NCBI RefSeq assembly: GCF_003634635.1
Contig: NZ_RBJB01000002.1
Span: 558,001 to 622,000 of the forward strand
Direction of reading: 5' to 3'
Length of the DNA stretch: 64,000 nucleotides
Source: Marinobacter nauticus
Lineage (GTDB): Bacteria; Pseudomonadota; Gammaproteobacteria; Pseudomonadales; Oleiphilaceae
Made by a program: the position numbers and the translations under genes. Position 1 is the first letter of the stretch, and each line of letters opens with the position of its first letter. The notes under the pieces are model-generated. The model did not search any database, was not told where the DNA came from, and saw nothing but the letters and a program-made list of their open reading frames with translations. Positions 43,464-53,211 of the stretch are shown here, one piece after another.

Positions 43464-44108
43464 TCAGAAACTGCGCTCTGGAATGGTAAGAATGTCACCC
43501 GGCCGCATGCCGTAGTTGGTTTCAACCCGGCCTTTGTTAAGGATGTCGTCCAGTTTTACGGGAATGGCAACCACCTCGCTCTCAAGCTTCCGATACAGCA
43601 TGGCGTTGTTCAGCGCGGCAAACTCGTTCGCACCACCGGCATTCAGGAAGATATCCAGAACCGTCATGCCGCTCTGGTGAGGCACTGAAATGGGCTGGCG
43701 AACCGCACCGGTTACCCGCACCCGGTCTGTGAATTCATGGCTGCCCATGGAGGTCACAACCACACTCACCTGTGGCTCACGAATGTACTCAGTCAGGGAA
43801 GTACGAATGGAGCTGGCCAACTCTTCGGGCGTGCGGCCACTGGCCTGCACGTCGCCTACCAGCGGTACGGAGATCTTGCCGTCAGGCCGAACCGGAACGG
43901 AGATACTGAGATCCTCGTTGCGCCATACAGAAACCCGTACGACATCGGTTGCGCCCAGTATGTACTGATCCACGCTATCCCGGGTATCAACGGCCAATGC
44001 ACGCTGGATCTGTTCTGAAGAGGAAGCGGAAGGGCCGGCACAACCCGTTGCCAAAACTACCGCCATGAGGGACACAATAAGCCCTTGGATGAGATACTTC
44101 CGTGACAT
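43464..44108 (-). CDS. XrtA-system outer-membrane polysaccharide export lipoprotein (Wza/EpsE-like)
   Basis: The 214-residue protein has a lipobox (LATGC, Cys23) and then the Poly_export domain (VDQYILGATDVVRVSVWRN, VRPDGKISVPLVG) plus one SLBB region near 120-190 (VRVTGAVRQPISVPHQSG). It should form the periplasmic/outer-membrane channel part of export, with the barrel protein at 39723. It lies 64 bp after the priming transferase gene in the operon. Confidence 0.95.
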   Translation of the reverse strand: MSRKYLIQGLIVSLMAVVLATGCAGPSASSSEQIQRALAVDTRDSVDQYILGATDVVRVSVWRNEDLSISVPVRPDGKISVPLVGDVQASGRTPEELASSIRTSLTEYIREPQVSVVVTSMGSHEFTDRVRVTGAVRQPISVPHQSGMTVLDIFLNAGGANEFAALNNAMLYRKLESEVVAIPVKLDDILNKGRVETNYGMRPGDILTIPERSF

Positions 44109-44172
44109 CTTTATTCCTCTCTTGTGAGGTCCGTGCTCTATTCCATGTTCCGGGAACAGCTGACTCCCGAAA

Positions 44173-45585
44173 CTACCTTGATCCTTTTTTGAACAATACC
44201 ACTTCTACTGTCTGAATTATAATCAACAGATCAAGAAGTAAACTCTGGTTCTTGATGTAGTAGAGGTCGTAGCGCAGCTTTTCCCGGGTGTCCTCTTCGT
44301 TGTCCGCATAAGCGAAACACAATTGAGCCCAACCGGTCAGCCCGGGCTTTACCCGGTGCCTTTCTGCATAAAACGGAATCTTTTCAGACAGCTGCTCAAC
44401 GAACACCGGCCGTTCTGGCCTCGGCCCGACAAAGGCCATGGTGCCATTCAGTACATTAAAGATCTGTGGCAATTCATCAATCCGCACCTTACGGATAAAT
44501 TCGCCAACGCGTGTCACCCGGGTATCGTTCTTCCGAGCCCAGACTGCGCCGTTCTTTTCCGCGTCGGTAATCATGGACCGAAACTTGTGCACCTTGAACA
44601 CCTGGTTGTTCAGACCTACCCGTTCCTGGCTGTAAATCACCGGTGCTTTCAATCCGTCTTCCAGTTTGATGGCGATGGCGGTGAGAATCATGATCGGGAA
44701 CGTGGCCAGCAGAAGCGTACCGGAGGCCAGTACGTCCAGCGCCCGCTTGCCAACGCCATACACCGAAGAAACCGTGAATCCGTCAGAGAACACCAGCCAG
44801 CCGCGGGTGATCATCTCCAGAGCCACCTTACGGGATTCACGCTCGTAGAAGTTGGCACCATCGATAATGTTCACACCTTCCATTTTGCATTCCAGAAGGT
44901 CTTCCATCGGCAAGCCCCGACGGCGGTCGTCCACCGCAACCACGATCTCCCTCACCGGGTGTCGAAGTACGTAGTCATGCAAGGAGGTTGGAAGATTAAT
45001 GAGGTACTGCTCATCCACTTCCACCGTGTCATCCGGCATGGGAACGAAGCCGTCCAGTGAAAAACCTTTGCGGTTGAAGGGAGTGGTCAGGTCCTCGAAC
45101 ATCTGTTTTGCCCGGCGGCCGGCACCCAGCACCAGAACCCGGCGCTTGAAGCGGTCCTTGCCGACCACAGCAAAGAACACCACTCTGGCAATGCCCAGCG
45201 AAAATATCGCCAGCACAGTCGCCGATGTCAGTAACCCGAAGCTGCCCAGATACCAGAGCCAGTCATCAGCCACGAAATAGGCAAAGCCGTGCAGCGGTAT
45301 GGCGAGAATCATGGCCATGATGGTGCGTAGCATCATGCCGGACATGCCTTCTTCCACACGGGACTGGTGCACGCCCAGCGCGATCATGACGATCAGATTG
45401 AACAACGCAAAGATCGTGATGGAAGGGAGGACAAAAACAAGATTATCGAGGAAGAATTCGAGCTCGCCGAAGAAGCGGAAAAACACCGCCAGTGCGAACG
45501 CAAGGCCCATGACGATCAGATCGATCAGGCCGAGAATAACAAAAGGTAAGTGTATATAGTGTCTGAACAACCTGACGTGCGCCAC
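44173..45585 (-). CDS. epsB: XrtA-system priming glycosyltransferase (undecaprenyl-phosphate sugar phosphotransferase)
   Basis: The 470-residue protein has an N-terminal group of four membrane segments, a middle Rossmann-like region (VLVLGAGRRAKQMFEDL), and the bacterial sugar transferase domain at about 270-465 (KRALDVLASGTLLL, VYSQERVGLNNQVFKVHKFRSM, RKVRIDELPQIFNVL, GPRPERP). It starts repeat-unit synthesis on undecaprenyl phosphate. The start is GTG with AAGGAG five bases ahead. It opens the 11-gene operon, and the promoter candidate lies at 45661-45688. Confidence 0.94.
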   Translation of the reverse strand: MAHVRLFRHYIHLPFVILGLIDLIVMGLAFALAVFFRFFGELEFFLDNLVFVLPSITIFALFNLIVMIALGVHQSRVEEGMSGMMLRTIMAMILAIPLHGFAYFVADDWLWYLGSFGLLTSATVLAIFSLGIARVVFFAVVGKDRFKRRVLVLGAGRRAKQMFEDLTTPFNRKGFSLDGFVPMPDDTVEVDEQYLINLPTSLHDYVLRHPVREIVVAVDDRRRGLPMEDLLECKMEGVNIIDGANFYERESRKVALEMITRGWLVFSDGFTVSSVYGVGKRALDVLASGTLLLATFPIMILTAIAIKLEDGLKAPVIYSQERVGLNNQVFKVHKFRSMITDAEKNGAVWARKNDTRVTRVGEFIRKVRIDELPQIFNVLNGTMAFVGPRPERPVFVEQLSEKIPFYAERHRVKPGLTGWAQLCFAYADNEEDTREKLRYDLYYIKNQSLLLDLLIIIQTVEVVLFKKGSR

Positions 45586-45642
45586 GTCGACTCCTTGTGC
45601 GGTTCACACTGCCTGTACTGCAAGCATCCTTTGCTACACACT

Positions 45643-45657
45643 GTAACAAACCGTTAC
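45643..45657. promoter_or_regulatory. Inverted repeat GTAAC-N5-GTTAC downstream of the eps promoter
   Basis: GTAAC (45643-45647) and GTTAC (45653-45657) form a perfect inverted repeat. Relative to the eps promoter at 45661-45688 it covers about the +1 region. A repressor binding here would block transcription of the eps operon. The binding protein is unknown. Confidence 0.4.
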
Positions 45658-45660
45658 GGG

Positions 45661-45688
45661 ATTGTACGGCAATTCATTGAAACTGCAA
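45661..45688 (-). promoter_or_regulatory. Candidate sigma-70 promoter of the eps (epsB) operon
   Basis: Read on the minus strand, TTGCAG (45683-45688) and TACAAT (45661-45666) are separated by 16 bases, a fair match to -35 and -10. It lies 75 bp before the GTG at 45585. Nothing resembling a sigma-54 site with exact spacing was found in this gap. Whether this or another promoter drives the operon is untested. Confidence 0.5.
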
Positions 45689-45728
45689 TGTGGGCCACTC
45701 GCCCATTTCGTTCAATTTTACAAATATT

Positions 45729-47207
45729 TTATAGTTGCGACACAAACTCGTGCACCGGCATCACCTCAAGCCGCCCCAGACTAGCACAACTGTCCATAAT
45801 GGCGTCGCACTGTTGGGCAGGAAAGCGTGTCTGAAGATTGGCCCGGAATTTCTCCACCAGCAGCGGCATACCTTCCTTGCGCCGGCGTCGGTGCCCTATC
45901 GGGTATTCCACTGCAATCTTGTCGGTACTGGAGCCATCCTTGAAGAAAACCTGTATCGCATTGGCGATTGATCGTTTATCGGCCTCGAGGTATTCACGGG
46001 TATATCGTTCATCCTCGATGACCCGCATTTTTTCTCTCAGGCGGTCGATTTCTGGATGGGCCTGGTGAAAGCTGTCTTCGTAATGCTCTGCCGTCAGGTT
46101 GCCAAAGATCAGTGGCACCGCCGTCATGTACTGCAGGCAGTGATCCCGGTCTGCCGGATTGGCGAGTTTGCCCTGCTTGGAAATAATGCGAATAGCCGAC
46201 TCGTGGGTGGTAATCTCTATGCGATCAATGTCTTCCAGCCGGCCCTTCACTTGTGGGTGCAGTGTTACTGCGGCCTCGGCGGCGGTCTGGGCATGAAACT
46301 CTGCCGGGAACGAGATCTTGAACAGGATGTTTTCCATCACGTAGGAGCCGAAAGGCTGTGGTAATGCGAAGCTACGTGATGATTCGGGTTTCAGGGCCTG
46401 ATCTCGATTGGTCTTGCTGAAGAGGACGTCGTAGAAGCCCCATTGTGGCGCCGTCAGCACCCCGGGAATGCCCATCTCCCCTCGCATGGCAATATCTGCC
46501 AGGCGAACACCCCGCGAGGTGGCATCGCCTGCCGCCCAGGATTTACGGGAACCGGCGTTGGGCGCGTGGCGATAGGTGCGCAGGGCCTGACCATCGACCC
46601 AGGCATGAGACAGCGCGGAGAGCATCTGTTCCCGGTTGGCGCCCATCAGTTTGGCACTGACGGCGGTCGACGCCACCTTCACCAACACAACATGATCCAG
46701 CCCGACCCGGTTAAACGAGTTCTCAAGGGCAAGTACACCCTGAATTTCATGGGCCAGAATCATGGCCTCAAGAACGGCCTTCATGGCTAGTGGCGCCTGG
46801 CCATTGGCAACGCGCTTCTGCGAGAGGTGATCGGCAACTGCAAGAATGGCGCCGAGGTTATCGGAGGGGTGGCCCCATTCGGCCGCCAGCCAGGTATCGT
46901 TGTAATCCAGCCAGCGGACGATACAGCCAATGTCCCAGGCGGCTTTCACCGGGTCCAGGCGGTATGGAGTGCCAGGCACCCGGGCGCCGTGGGGAACGAT
47001 CGTGCCTTCCACCAGCGGGCCCAGGTGTTTGGTGCATTCCGGAAAACGCAACGCCAGCAAACCGCAGCCCAGGGTGTCCATCAGGCAATAACGGGCCGTT
47101 TCCCAGGCTTCTTCGCTTTCTATGCGGTAATCAAGGGCATAGTCGGCGATTTGTTGCAGTACGTCGTCGTAGTCCGGGCGTTCGTTGAGATCGTAAGTGG
47201 CAGACAT
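45729..47207 (-). CDS. prpD: 2-methylcitrate dehydratase PrpD
   Basis: The 492-residue protein belongs to the MmgE/PrpD family, which dehydrates (2S,3S)-methylcitrate in propionate breakdown. Family blocks seen include [39 protein letters not shown] and [20 protein letters not shown] use the ATG at 47207 because GGAGG lies eight bases before it; the frame extends to 47228 without a ribosome site. It is last in the prp operon. AcnD/PrpF provide an alternative dehydration route, so PrpD may be redundant or serve another isomer. Confidence 0.93.
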   Translation of the reverse strand: MSATYDLNERPDYDDVLQQIADYALDYRIESEEAWETARYCLMDTLGCGLLALRFPECTKHLGPLVEGTIVPHGARVPGTPYRLDPVKAAWDIGCIVRWLDYNDTWLAAEWGHPSDNLGAILAVADHLSQKRVANGQAPLAMKAVLEAMILAHEIQGVLALENSFNRVGLDHVVLVKVASTAVSAKLMGANREQMLSALSHAWVDGQALRTYRHAPNAGSRKSWAAGDATSRGVRLADIAMRGEMGIPGVLTAPQWGFYDVLFSKTNRDQALKPESSRSFALPQPFGSYVMENILFKISFPAEFHAQTAAEAAVTLHPQVKGRLEDIDRIEITTHESAIRIISKQGKLANPADRDHCLQYMTAVPLIFGNLTAEHYEDSFHQAHPEIDRLREKMRVIEDERYTREYLEADKRSIANAIQVFFKDGSSTDKIAVEYPIGHRRRRKEGMPLLVEKFRANLQTRFPAQQCDAIMDSCASLGRLEVMPVHEFVSQL

Positions 47208-47240
47208 ATTACGGCCCTCCTGTCCCAACTATAGGAGCCA

Positions 47241-48419
47241 TCAGAAGCTGTCGCCAGGTACCCTCACCCAACCTTCCATGATAATCCGCGCACTGCGGCT
47301 CATGATCGCCTTGGTGGCAGTCCACTGACCATTTACTTCCTTCGCTTCCGCCCCCACCCGAAGGGTTCCGGACGGATGCCCGAAAGTCACATGGGTACGG
47401 TCTCCGCCGCCAGCTGCCAGATTAACCAGCGTACCGGGAATAGCAGAGGCCGTTGCAATAGCCACCGCAGCCGTACCCATCATGGCGTGGTGCAGCTTGC
47501 CCATGGACAGCGCCCGAACCAGTACATCGATATCGGCCGCATTGATCTGTTTACCGCTGGATGACACGTAATCCGAAGGTTTGGCCACAAACGCCACTTT
47601 CGGGGTGTGCTGGCGACTGGCAGCTTCCGCGATATCCGAGATCAATCCCATTTTCACCGCGCCATGGGCGCGAATGGTTTCGAACATGGCCAGCGCCTTG
47701 GGGTCGCTGTTGATGTCGTTCTGCAGCTCGGTGCCCTTGTAGCCAATGTCTTCGGCATTGATGAAAATGGTCGGGATTCCGGCATTGATCATGGTGGCTT
47801 TCAGGGTGCCGACACCCGGCACTTCAAGTTCATCCACCAGGTTTCCGGTGGGGAACATGGCCCCTTCGCCATCGGCCGGGTCCATAAACTCGATCTGGAC
47901 TTCCGCCGCCGGGAAGGTTACGCCATCCAGTTCAAAATCACCGGTTTCCTGCACTTCACCGTTGGTGATGGGCACGTCGGCCACGATGGTTTTGCGGATG
48001 TTGGCCTGCCAGATACGAACGGTACAGATGCCGTTTGCAGGAATACGCTCTTTGGCAACAAAGCCGCCGTTGATGGCGAATGCGCCTACGGCGGCGGTGA
48101 GATTGCCGCAGTTGCCACTCCAGTCGACAAAGGGTTTGTCGATGGACACCTGGCCAAACAGATAATCGACGTCGTGGTCCGGTTGCGTGGGTGCTGCCAG
48201 GATCACCGATTTGCTGGTGCTGGAGGTGGCATTGCCCAGGCCGTCGATCTGTTTTTCATAGGGATCGGGGCTGCCGATCACCCGCAGCAGCAGCTTGTCG
48301 CGGGCTGCACCGGGTACCTGGCAGGCTTCCGGCAGGTCTTGCAGGCGGAAAAACACGCCTTTACTGGTGCCGCCACGCATGTAGGTAGCAGGAATACGAA
48401 CTTGGGGAGCAAAACTCAT
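47241..48419 (-). CDS. prpF: 2-methylaconitate cis-trans isomerase PrpF
   Basis: The 392-residue protein matches PrpF, which isomerises the AcnD product to cis-2-methylaconitate. Its blocks include YMRGGTSKGVFFRLQDLP at the start, DPYEKQIDGLGNATSSTSKS, VDWSGNCGNLTAAVGAF and THVTFGHPSGTLRVGA near the end, all typical of the PrpF/diaminopimelate-epimerase-like fold. It lies 73 bp after acnD and 33 bp before prpD. Its presence goes with AcnD and defines the PrpF/AcnD type of methylcitrate pathway. Confidence 0.96.
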   Translation of the reverse strand: MSFAPQVRIPATYMRGGTSKGVFFRLQDLPEACQVPGAARDKLLLRVIGSPDPYEKQIDGLGNATSSTSKSVILAAPTQPDHDVDYLFGQVSIDKPFVDWSGNCGNLTAAVGAFAINGGFVAKERIPANGICTVRIWQANIRKTIVADVPITNGEVQETGDFELDGVTFPAAEVQIEFMDPADGEGAMFPTGNLVDELEVPGVGTLKATMINAGIPTIFINAEDIGYKGTELQNDINSDPKALAMFETIRAHGAVKMGLISDIAEAASRQHTPKVAFVAKPSDYVSSSGKQINAADIDVLVRALSMGKLHHAMMGTAAVAIATASAIPGTLVNLAAGGGDRTHVTFGHPSGTLRVGAEAKEVNGQWTATKAIMSRSARIIMEGWVRVPGDSF

Positions 48420-48492
48420 TGAGCGAGCCTCACTTGAATGAATGTTTCAGGCGGGAGCCGGGAACAGCTCCCGCCTGACCTTGCCAAGGCGA

Positions 48493-51117
48493 TCAGGCTG
48501 CGCTTTCAGACGCCAGGAAGTCCTGGGCGAAGCGCTGCAGTACGCCACCGGCAGAGTACACGGTGACTTCTTCCGCGGTATCCAGGCGACAGATCACCGG
48601 CACCCGGTCCACTTCACCGGTTTTGCGGTGAATCACCAGCTCGAGCTTGGCGCCCGGTGCGGGCTTGCCTTCCACATCGTAGGTCTCGGTACCATCCAGC
48701 TGAAGCGTGTGGCGCGTGGTGCCCTCTTCGAACTGCAGCGGCATCACACCCATACCGATCAGGTTGGTGCGGTGAATTCGCTCGAAGCCTTCGGCGACGA
48801 TGGTTTCCACACCTGCAAGGGCAACACCCTTGGCCGCCCAGTCACGGGAAGAACCCTGCCCGTAGTCTGCACCGGCAATGATGATCAGCGGCTGCTTGCG
48901 TTCCATATAGGTTTCAATGGCTTCCCACATACGCATGGTTTTGCCTTCCGGCTCCACACGGGCCAGGGAACCCTGCACCACTTCCCCGTTTTCGTCCCGA
49001 ACCATTTCGTTGAACAGTTTCGGGTTGGCCAGGGTCGCACGCTGGGCGGTCAGGTGGTCACCACGGTGGGTGGCGTAGGAGTTGAAGTCTTCCTCCGGCA
49101 GGCCCATCTTGTGCAGGTACTCACCGGCAGCCGAGTCCATCATGATGGCGTTGGATGGCGACAGGTGGTCTGTGGTGATGTTGTCCGGCAGGATCGCCAG
49201 CGGGCGCATACCCTTGAGCGCGCGCTCGGCGGCCATGGTGCCTTCCCAGTATGGCGGCCGACGGATGTAGGTGGACTGCGGGCGCCACTCGTACAACGGG
49301 CTCTTGGCCTGCTCGGCTTCATCCAGGTTGAACATCGGAATGTACACCTGCTTGAACTGCTCCGGCTTCACGTATTCGCCGACAATGCGGTCGATTTCTT
49401 CATCAGACGGCCACAGGTCTTTCAGGGTGACGGGGTTGCCATCCTTGTCGTAACCCAGGGCGTCCTGTTCGATATCGAACCGAACGGTACCGGCGATGGC
49501 ATAGGCGACGACCAGCGGAGGTGACGCCAGGAAGGCCTGTTTCGCGTATGGGTGAATCCGGCCATCGAAGTTCCGGTTACCGGAGAGAACGGCAGTGGAA
49601 TACAGATCCCGGTCGATGATCTCCTGCTGGATTTTCGGGTCCAGGGCGCCAGACATGCCGTTACAGGTGGTGCAGGCATAGGCCACGATACCGAAACCCA
49701 GTTTCTCCAGTTCTGGTAACAAACCGGCTTCTTCCAGATACAGGCGGGCCACTTTGGAACCCGGTGCGAAGGAAGATTTCACCCAGGGTTTGCGCACCAG
49801 CCCCAGTTCGTTGGCTTTCTTGGCCAGCAGGCCAGCCGCCACCACGTTGCGGGGGTTGGAAGTGTTGGTGCAGGAGGTAATGGCAGCGATGATGACCGCG
49901 CCATCCGGCATCAGGCCCTTTTTCTCCTCTTCCAGTGCCTTGTCCAGATTCACGGCAATGCCGCGATCGTGCAGATCGGACGTGGCGACACGGCGGTGCG
50001 GGTTGGACGGGCCGGCCACGTTACGGACCACGGTAGACAGATCAAACTCCAGCACGCGCTCGTACTGGGCCCCGGTCATCTCGCTGGCCCACAGGCCGGT
50101 TTCCTTGGCGTACTTCTCAACCAGGTCTACCTGCTCTGGCTCACGACCGGTCAGCTTCAGGTAGTCGACGGTCTGCTCGTCGATGTAGAACATCGCGGCC
50201 GTAGCACCGTATTCCGGGGTCATGTTGGAAATGGTGGCGCGGTCGCCGATGGTCAGGCTCGACGCACCTTCGCCGAAGAATTCCAGGTAGGCGCCGACCA
50301 CGCGCTCCTTACGCAGGAACTCGGTAATCGCCAAAACAATATCGGTGGCGGTGATGCCCGGCTGGCGCTTGCCAGTCAGCTTCACACCCACGATATCCGG
50401 CAGACGCATCATGGACGGACGGCCCAGCATCACAGTTTCCGCTTCCAGACCGCCCACGCCAACGGCGATAACACCCAACGCATCAATGTGCGGCGTATGG
50501 CTGTCGGTGCCCACACAGGTATCCGGGAAGGCAATCGGGTGACCGTCTTCATCCGGGCGGTTCTGAATCACCGGCGACATCTTCTCCAGATTGATCTGGT
50601 GCATGATGCCGTTACCGGCCGGAATCACGTCCACATTCTTGAATGCGGTGCGGGTCCAGTTGATGAAGTGAAAACGATCTTCGTTACGGCGGTCTTCGAT
50701 GGCGCGGTTCTTCTCGAAGGCATCAGGGTCAAAACCCGGGGCTTCAACGGCCAGGGAATGGTCAACAATCAGCTGGGTCTGAACCACCGGGTTGACTTTG
50801 GAGGGATCACCACCCTTCTCGGCAATGGCATCACGCAGTCCGGCCAGGTCCACCAGGGCGGTCTGGCCCAGGATGTCATGGCACACCACCCGCGCCGGAT
50901 ACCAGGGGAAATCCAGGTCGCGGCGACGCTCAATCAGCTGCTTGAGGGAATCCGTCAGGGACTCCGAATCACAACGGCGCACCAGCTGCTCCGCCAGAAT
51001 CTTGGAGGTATAAGGCAGCTTGGCGTAAGCGCCAGGCTGGATGTCTTCTACCGCCTGGCGCGTATCGTAGTATTTCAGTTCCGTGCCCGGCAGGGCTTTA
51101 CGGTATTGGGTATTCAT
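48493..51117 (-). CDS. acnD: Fe/S-dependent 2-methylcitrate dehydratase AcnD
   Basis: The 874-residue protein is an aconitase-family enzyme with [4Fe-4S] cysteine blocks TSCTNTSNP and TTCNGMSGALDP, the substrate block GTDSHTPHIDALG and the C-terminal swivel domain GADYGQGSSRDWAAKG. AcnD acts on methylcitrate, giving trans-2-methylaconitate for PrpF. It is cytoplasmic. Length fits the AcnD group. It lies 9 bp after prpC. Long open frames on the opposite strand are composition shadows of this gene. Confidence 0.96.
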   Translation of the reverse strand: MNTQYRKALPGTELKYYDTRQAVEDIQPGAYAKLPYTSKILAEQLVRRCDSESLTDSLKQLIERRRDLDFPWYPARVVCHDILGQTALVDLAGLRDAIAEKGGDPSKVNPVVQTQLIVDHSLAVEAPGFDPDAFEKNRAIEDRRNEDRFHFINWTRTAFKNVDVIPAGNGIMHQINLEKMSPVIQNRPDEDGHPIAFPDTCVGTDSHTPHIDALGVIAVGVGGLEAETVMLGRPSMMRLPDIVGVKLTGKRQPGITATDIVLAITEFLRKERVVGAYLEFFGEGASSLTIGDRATISNMTPEYGATAAMFYIDEQTVDYLKLTGREPEQVDLVEKYAKETGLWASEMTGAQYERVLEFDLSTVVRNVAGPSNPHRRVATSDLHDRGIAVNLDKALEEEKKGLMPDGAVIIAAITSCTNTSNPRNVVAAGLLAKKANELGLVRKPWVKSSFAPGSKVARLYLEEAGLLPELEKLGFGIVAYACTTCNGMSGALDPKIQQEIIDRDLYSTAVLSGNRNFDGRIHPYAKQAFLASPPLVVAYAIAGTVRFDIEQDALGYDKDGNPVTLKDLWPSDEEIDRIVGEYVKPEQFKQVYIPMFNLDEAEQAKSPLYEWRPQSTYIRRPPYWEGTMAAERALKGMRPLAILPDNITTDHLSPSNAIMMDSAAGEYLHKMGLPEEDFNSYATHRGDHLTAQRATLANPKLFNEMVRDENGEVVQGSLARVEPEGKTMRMWEAIETYMERKQPLIIIAGADYGQGSSRDWAAKGVALAGVETIVAEGFERIHRTNLIGMGVMPLQFEEGTTRHTLQLDGTETYDVEGKPAPGAKLELVIHRKTGEVDRVPVICRLDTAEEVTVYSAGGVLQRFAQDFLASESAA

Positions 51118-51125
51118 AGTCTCTC

Positions 51126-52259
51126 TCAGCTCCGCTTGTCGATGGGCAACCAGTCCTGATGTTCAGGGCCTGTGTACTCAGCGCTCGGGCGGATAATTCG
51201 GTTGTTGGCGCGTTGCTCTTTCACGTGGGCGGTCCAGCCGGATACCCGGGACATCACGAAGATGGGTGTGAACAACTCGGTCGGAATGCCCATGAAGTGA
51301 TAGGCCGAGGCGTGGAAGAAGTCGGCGTTACAGAACAGCTTCTTCTCGCGCCACATGACTTCCTCACAGCGAACGGAAACCGGGTACAGCACGGTATCGC
51401 CCACTTCCTTGGCCAGCTTTTCAGACCACTTTTTGATAATGGCATTGCGCGGGTCGGATTCGCTGTAGATGGCGTGTCCGAAGCCCATGATTTTTTCTTT
51501 GCGTTCCAGCATGCCCATCAGGCCGGCTTCGGCCTCTTCCGGGGTCTTGAACTTCTGAATCAGTTCCATCGCCGCTTCGTTGGCGCCGCCGTGCAGCGGG
51601 CCGCGCAGGGAGCCGATAGCACCGGTCACGCAGCTGTGGATGTCAGACAACGTGGAGGCGCATACACGGGCCGTGAAGGTGGAGGCGTTGAACTCGTGCT
51701 CCGCGTACAGAATCAGGGAGACGTTCATCACCCGCTCATGCAGCTCGCTGGGCTTCTTGCCATGCAGGAGCTCCAGGAACACGCCACCAATGGAATCGCA
51801 TTCGGTATTGGCGGTATCAATGCGAATGCCTTCGTGGGCAAAGCGGTACCAGTAAGTGATGATGGCCGGGAACACCGCCAGCATGCGGTCGATCTTGTCG
51901 TCCTGCTCGCTGAAATCCTGTTCGGTTTCCAGGTTACCGAGCATGGAGCAACCGGTACGCATCACATCCATTGGATGCGCGTCCTTGGGGATCTGCTCCA
52001 GCACCAGCTTCAGCGCTTCCGGCAGGTTACGCAGGCTCTTGAGCTTGGTTTTGTAGGCATCCAGCTCGGCCTGGTTCGGCAGTTTGCCTCGCAGCAGAAG
52101 GTAAGCCACCTCTTCGAACTGGGCGTTATCCGCCAGGTCGGTAATATCGTATCCGCGGTAGGTCAGGCCGGTACCGGTTTTGCCAACGGTGCACAGGGCG
52201 GTTTCACCAGCTACCTGGCCACGCAGGCCAGCGCCACCGAGTTTCTTTGCTTCAGCCAT
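51126..52259 (-). CDS. prpC: 2-methylcitrate synthase PrpC
   Basis: The 377-residue protein is a short citrate-synthase-type enzyme with GLRGQVAGETALCTVGKTG at the N-terminus, SLRGPLHGGANEAAMELI and the catalytic histidine block MGFGHAIYSESDPRN, and SRVSGWTAHVKEQ near the C-terminus. It condenses propionyl-CoA with oxaloacetate. It is placed between prpB (47 bp) and acnD (9 bp), which decides for PrpC over citrate synthase GltA. Confidence 0.96.
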   Translation of the reverse strand: MAEAKKLGGAGLRGQVAGETALCTVGKTGTGLTYRGYDITDLADNAQFEEVAYLLLRGKLPNQAELDAYKTKLKSLRNLPEALKLVLEQIPKDAHPMDVMRTGCSMLGNLETEQDFSEQDDKIDRMLAVFPAIITYWYRFAHEGIRIDTANTECDSIGGVFLELLHGKKPSELHERVMNVSLILYAEHEFNASTFTARVCASTLSDIHSCVTGAIGSLRGPLHGGANEAAMELIQKFKTPEEAEAGLMGMLERKEKIMGFGHAIYSESDPRNAIIKKWSEKLAKEVGDTVLYPVSVRCEEVMWREKKLFCNADFFHASAYHFMGIPTELFTPIFVMSRVSGWTAHVKEQRANNRIIRPSAEYTGPEHQDWLPIDKRS

Positions 52260-52306
52260 GTTGGTCTCCCAGATTTTCTGTTTATATTTTGTTCAGTTTA
52301 ACGCAA

Positions 52307-53194
52307 TCAGTCTTTTTTCTGAGCGAACAGCTGGTCCAGCTTCTGCTCGAAGTCGTGGTAGTTGAGGAAATCGTACAGCTCCATACGGGTCTGCATCAGG
52401 TCAACCACGTCTTTCTGGTCACCTTTTTCCAGAATATTCTGGTATACCGTCAACGCTGCCTTGTTCATGGCACGGAAGGCGCTCAGCGGGTACAGCACCA
52501 TCGCCGCGCCGGCATCCGCCAGTTCTTTCCGGTTGTACAGCGGCGTGGCGCCAAATTCGGTGATGTTGGCCAGAATCGGCGCATCGATCGCCTCGGCAAA
52601 GGCTTTGTAGTCACTCAGTTCGTGCACGGCTTCAGCGAAGATACCGTCGGCCCCGGCTTCGATACAGGCTTTGGCACGGTCAATCGCCGCTTCCAGCCCT
52701 TCCTTCTGGAACGCATCGGTACGGGCCATGATGAAGAAGTCTTTGTCTTCACGAGCGTCGGCTGCGGCTTTAATACGGTCTACCATTTCCTCTTTGGAAA
52801 CGATTTCCTTGTTCGGGCGGTGGCCGCAGCGCTTCTGGGCGACCTGGTCTTCAATGTGCACGGCAGCGGCGCCGGCACGCTCCATCTCCCGAATGGTACG
52901 GGCAATGTTAAACGCCCCGCCCCAGCCAGTATCGATATCGACCAGCAGCGGAACATCAACCGCGGCGGTAATCCGGCGCACGTCTTCCACCACGTCATTC
53001 ATGGTGGTCATGCCCAGGTCCGGCAAACCATAGGAGGCGTTCGCTACACCACCACCAGACAGATAAATGGCCTGGTGCCCTACCCGCTCGGCCATCATGG
53101 CCGCGTAGGCGTTGATGGTACCAACAATCTGCAGTGGCTGGTTTTCTTTCAGGGCTTTACGAAAACGGGCGCCCGGGGAGAGTTTGTTAGCCAT
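52307..53194 (-). CDS. prpB: 2-methylisocitrate lyase PrpB
   Basis: The 295-residue protein has the isocitrate-lyase/PEP-mutase barrel with [17 protein letters not shown] and the catalytic loop KRCGHRPNK, in which Cys123 is the acid/base residue. It cleaves methylisocitrate to pyruvate and succinate. It lies 18 bp after the GntR-type regulator gene. Length is usual for the family. Confidence 0.96.
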   Translation of the reverse strand: MANKLSPGARFRKALKENQPLQIVGTINAYAAMMAERVGHQAIYLSGGGVANASYGLPDLGMTTMNDVVEDVRRITAAVDVPLLVDIDTGWGGAFNIARTIREMERAGAAAVHIEDQVAQKRCGHRPNKEIVSKEEMVDRIKAAADAREDKDFFIMARTDAFQKEGLEAAIDRAKACIEAGADGIFAEAVHELSDYKAFAEAIDAPILANITEFGATPLYNRKELADAGAAMVLYPLSAFRAMNKAALTVYQNILEKGDQKDVVDLMQTRMELYDFLNYHDFEQKLDQLFAQKKD

Positions 53195-53211
53195 GGGTTT
53201 TTCCTCTCTTA

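Noticed and set aside
45679..45695. Sigma-54-like TGG...TTGC motif before epsB on the minus strand
   Set aside because: GG and GC are separated by 8 bases instead of 10, which is not functional for RpoN.
48442..49524. Long plus-strand open frames across acnD (also 49969-51159) and across prpC and prpB (51159-52301, 52247-53389)
   Set aside because: They lie antisense to well-supported prp genes and arise from GC-rich third codon positions; none has a family likeness or ribosome site.
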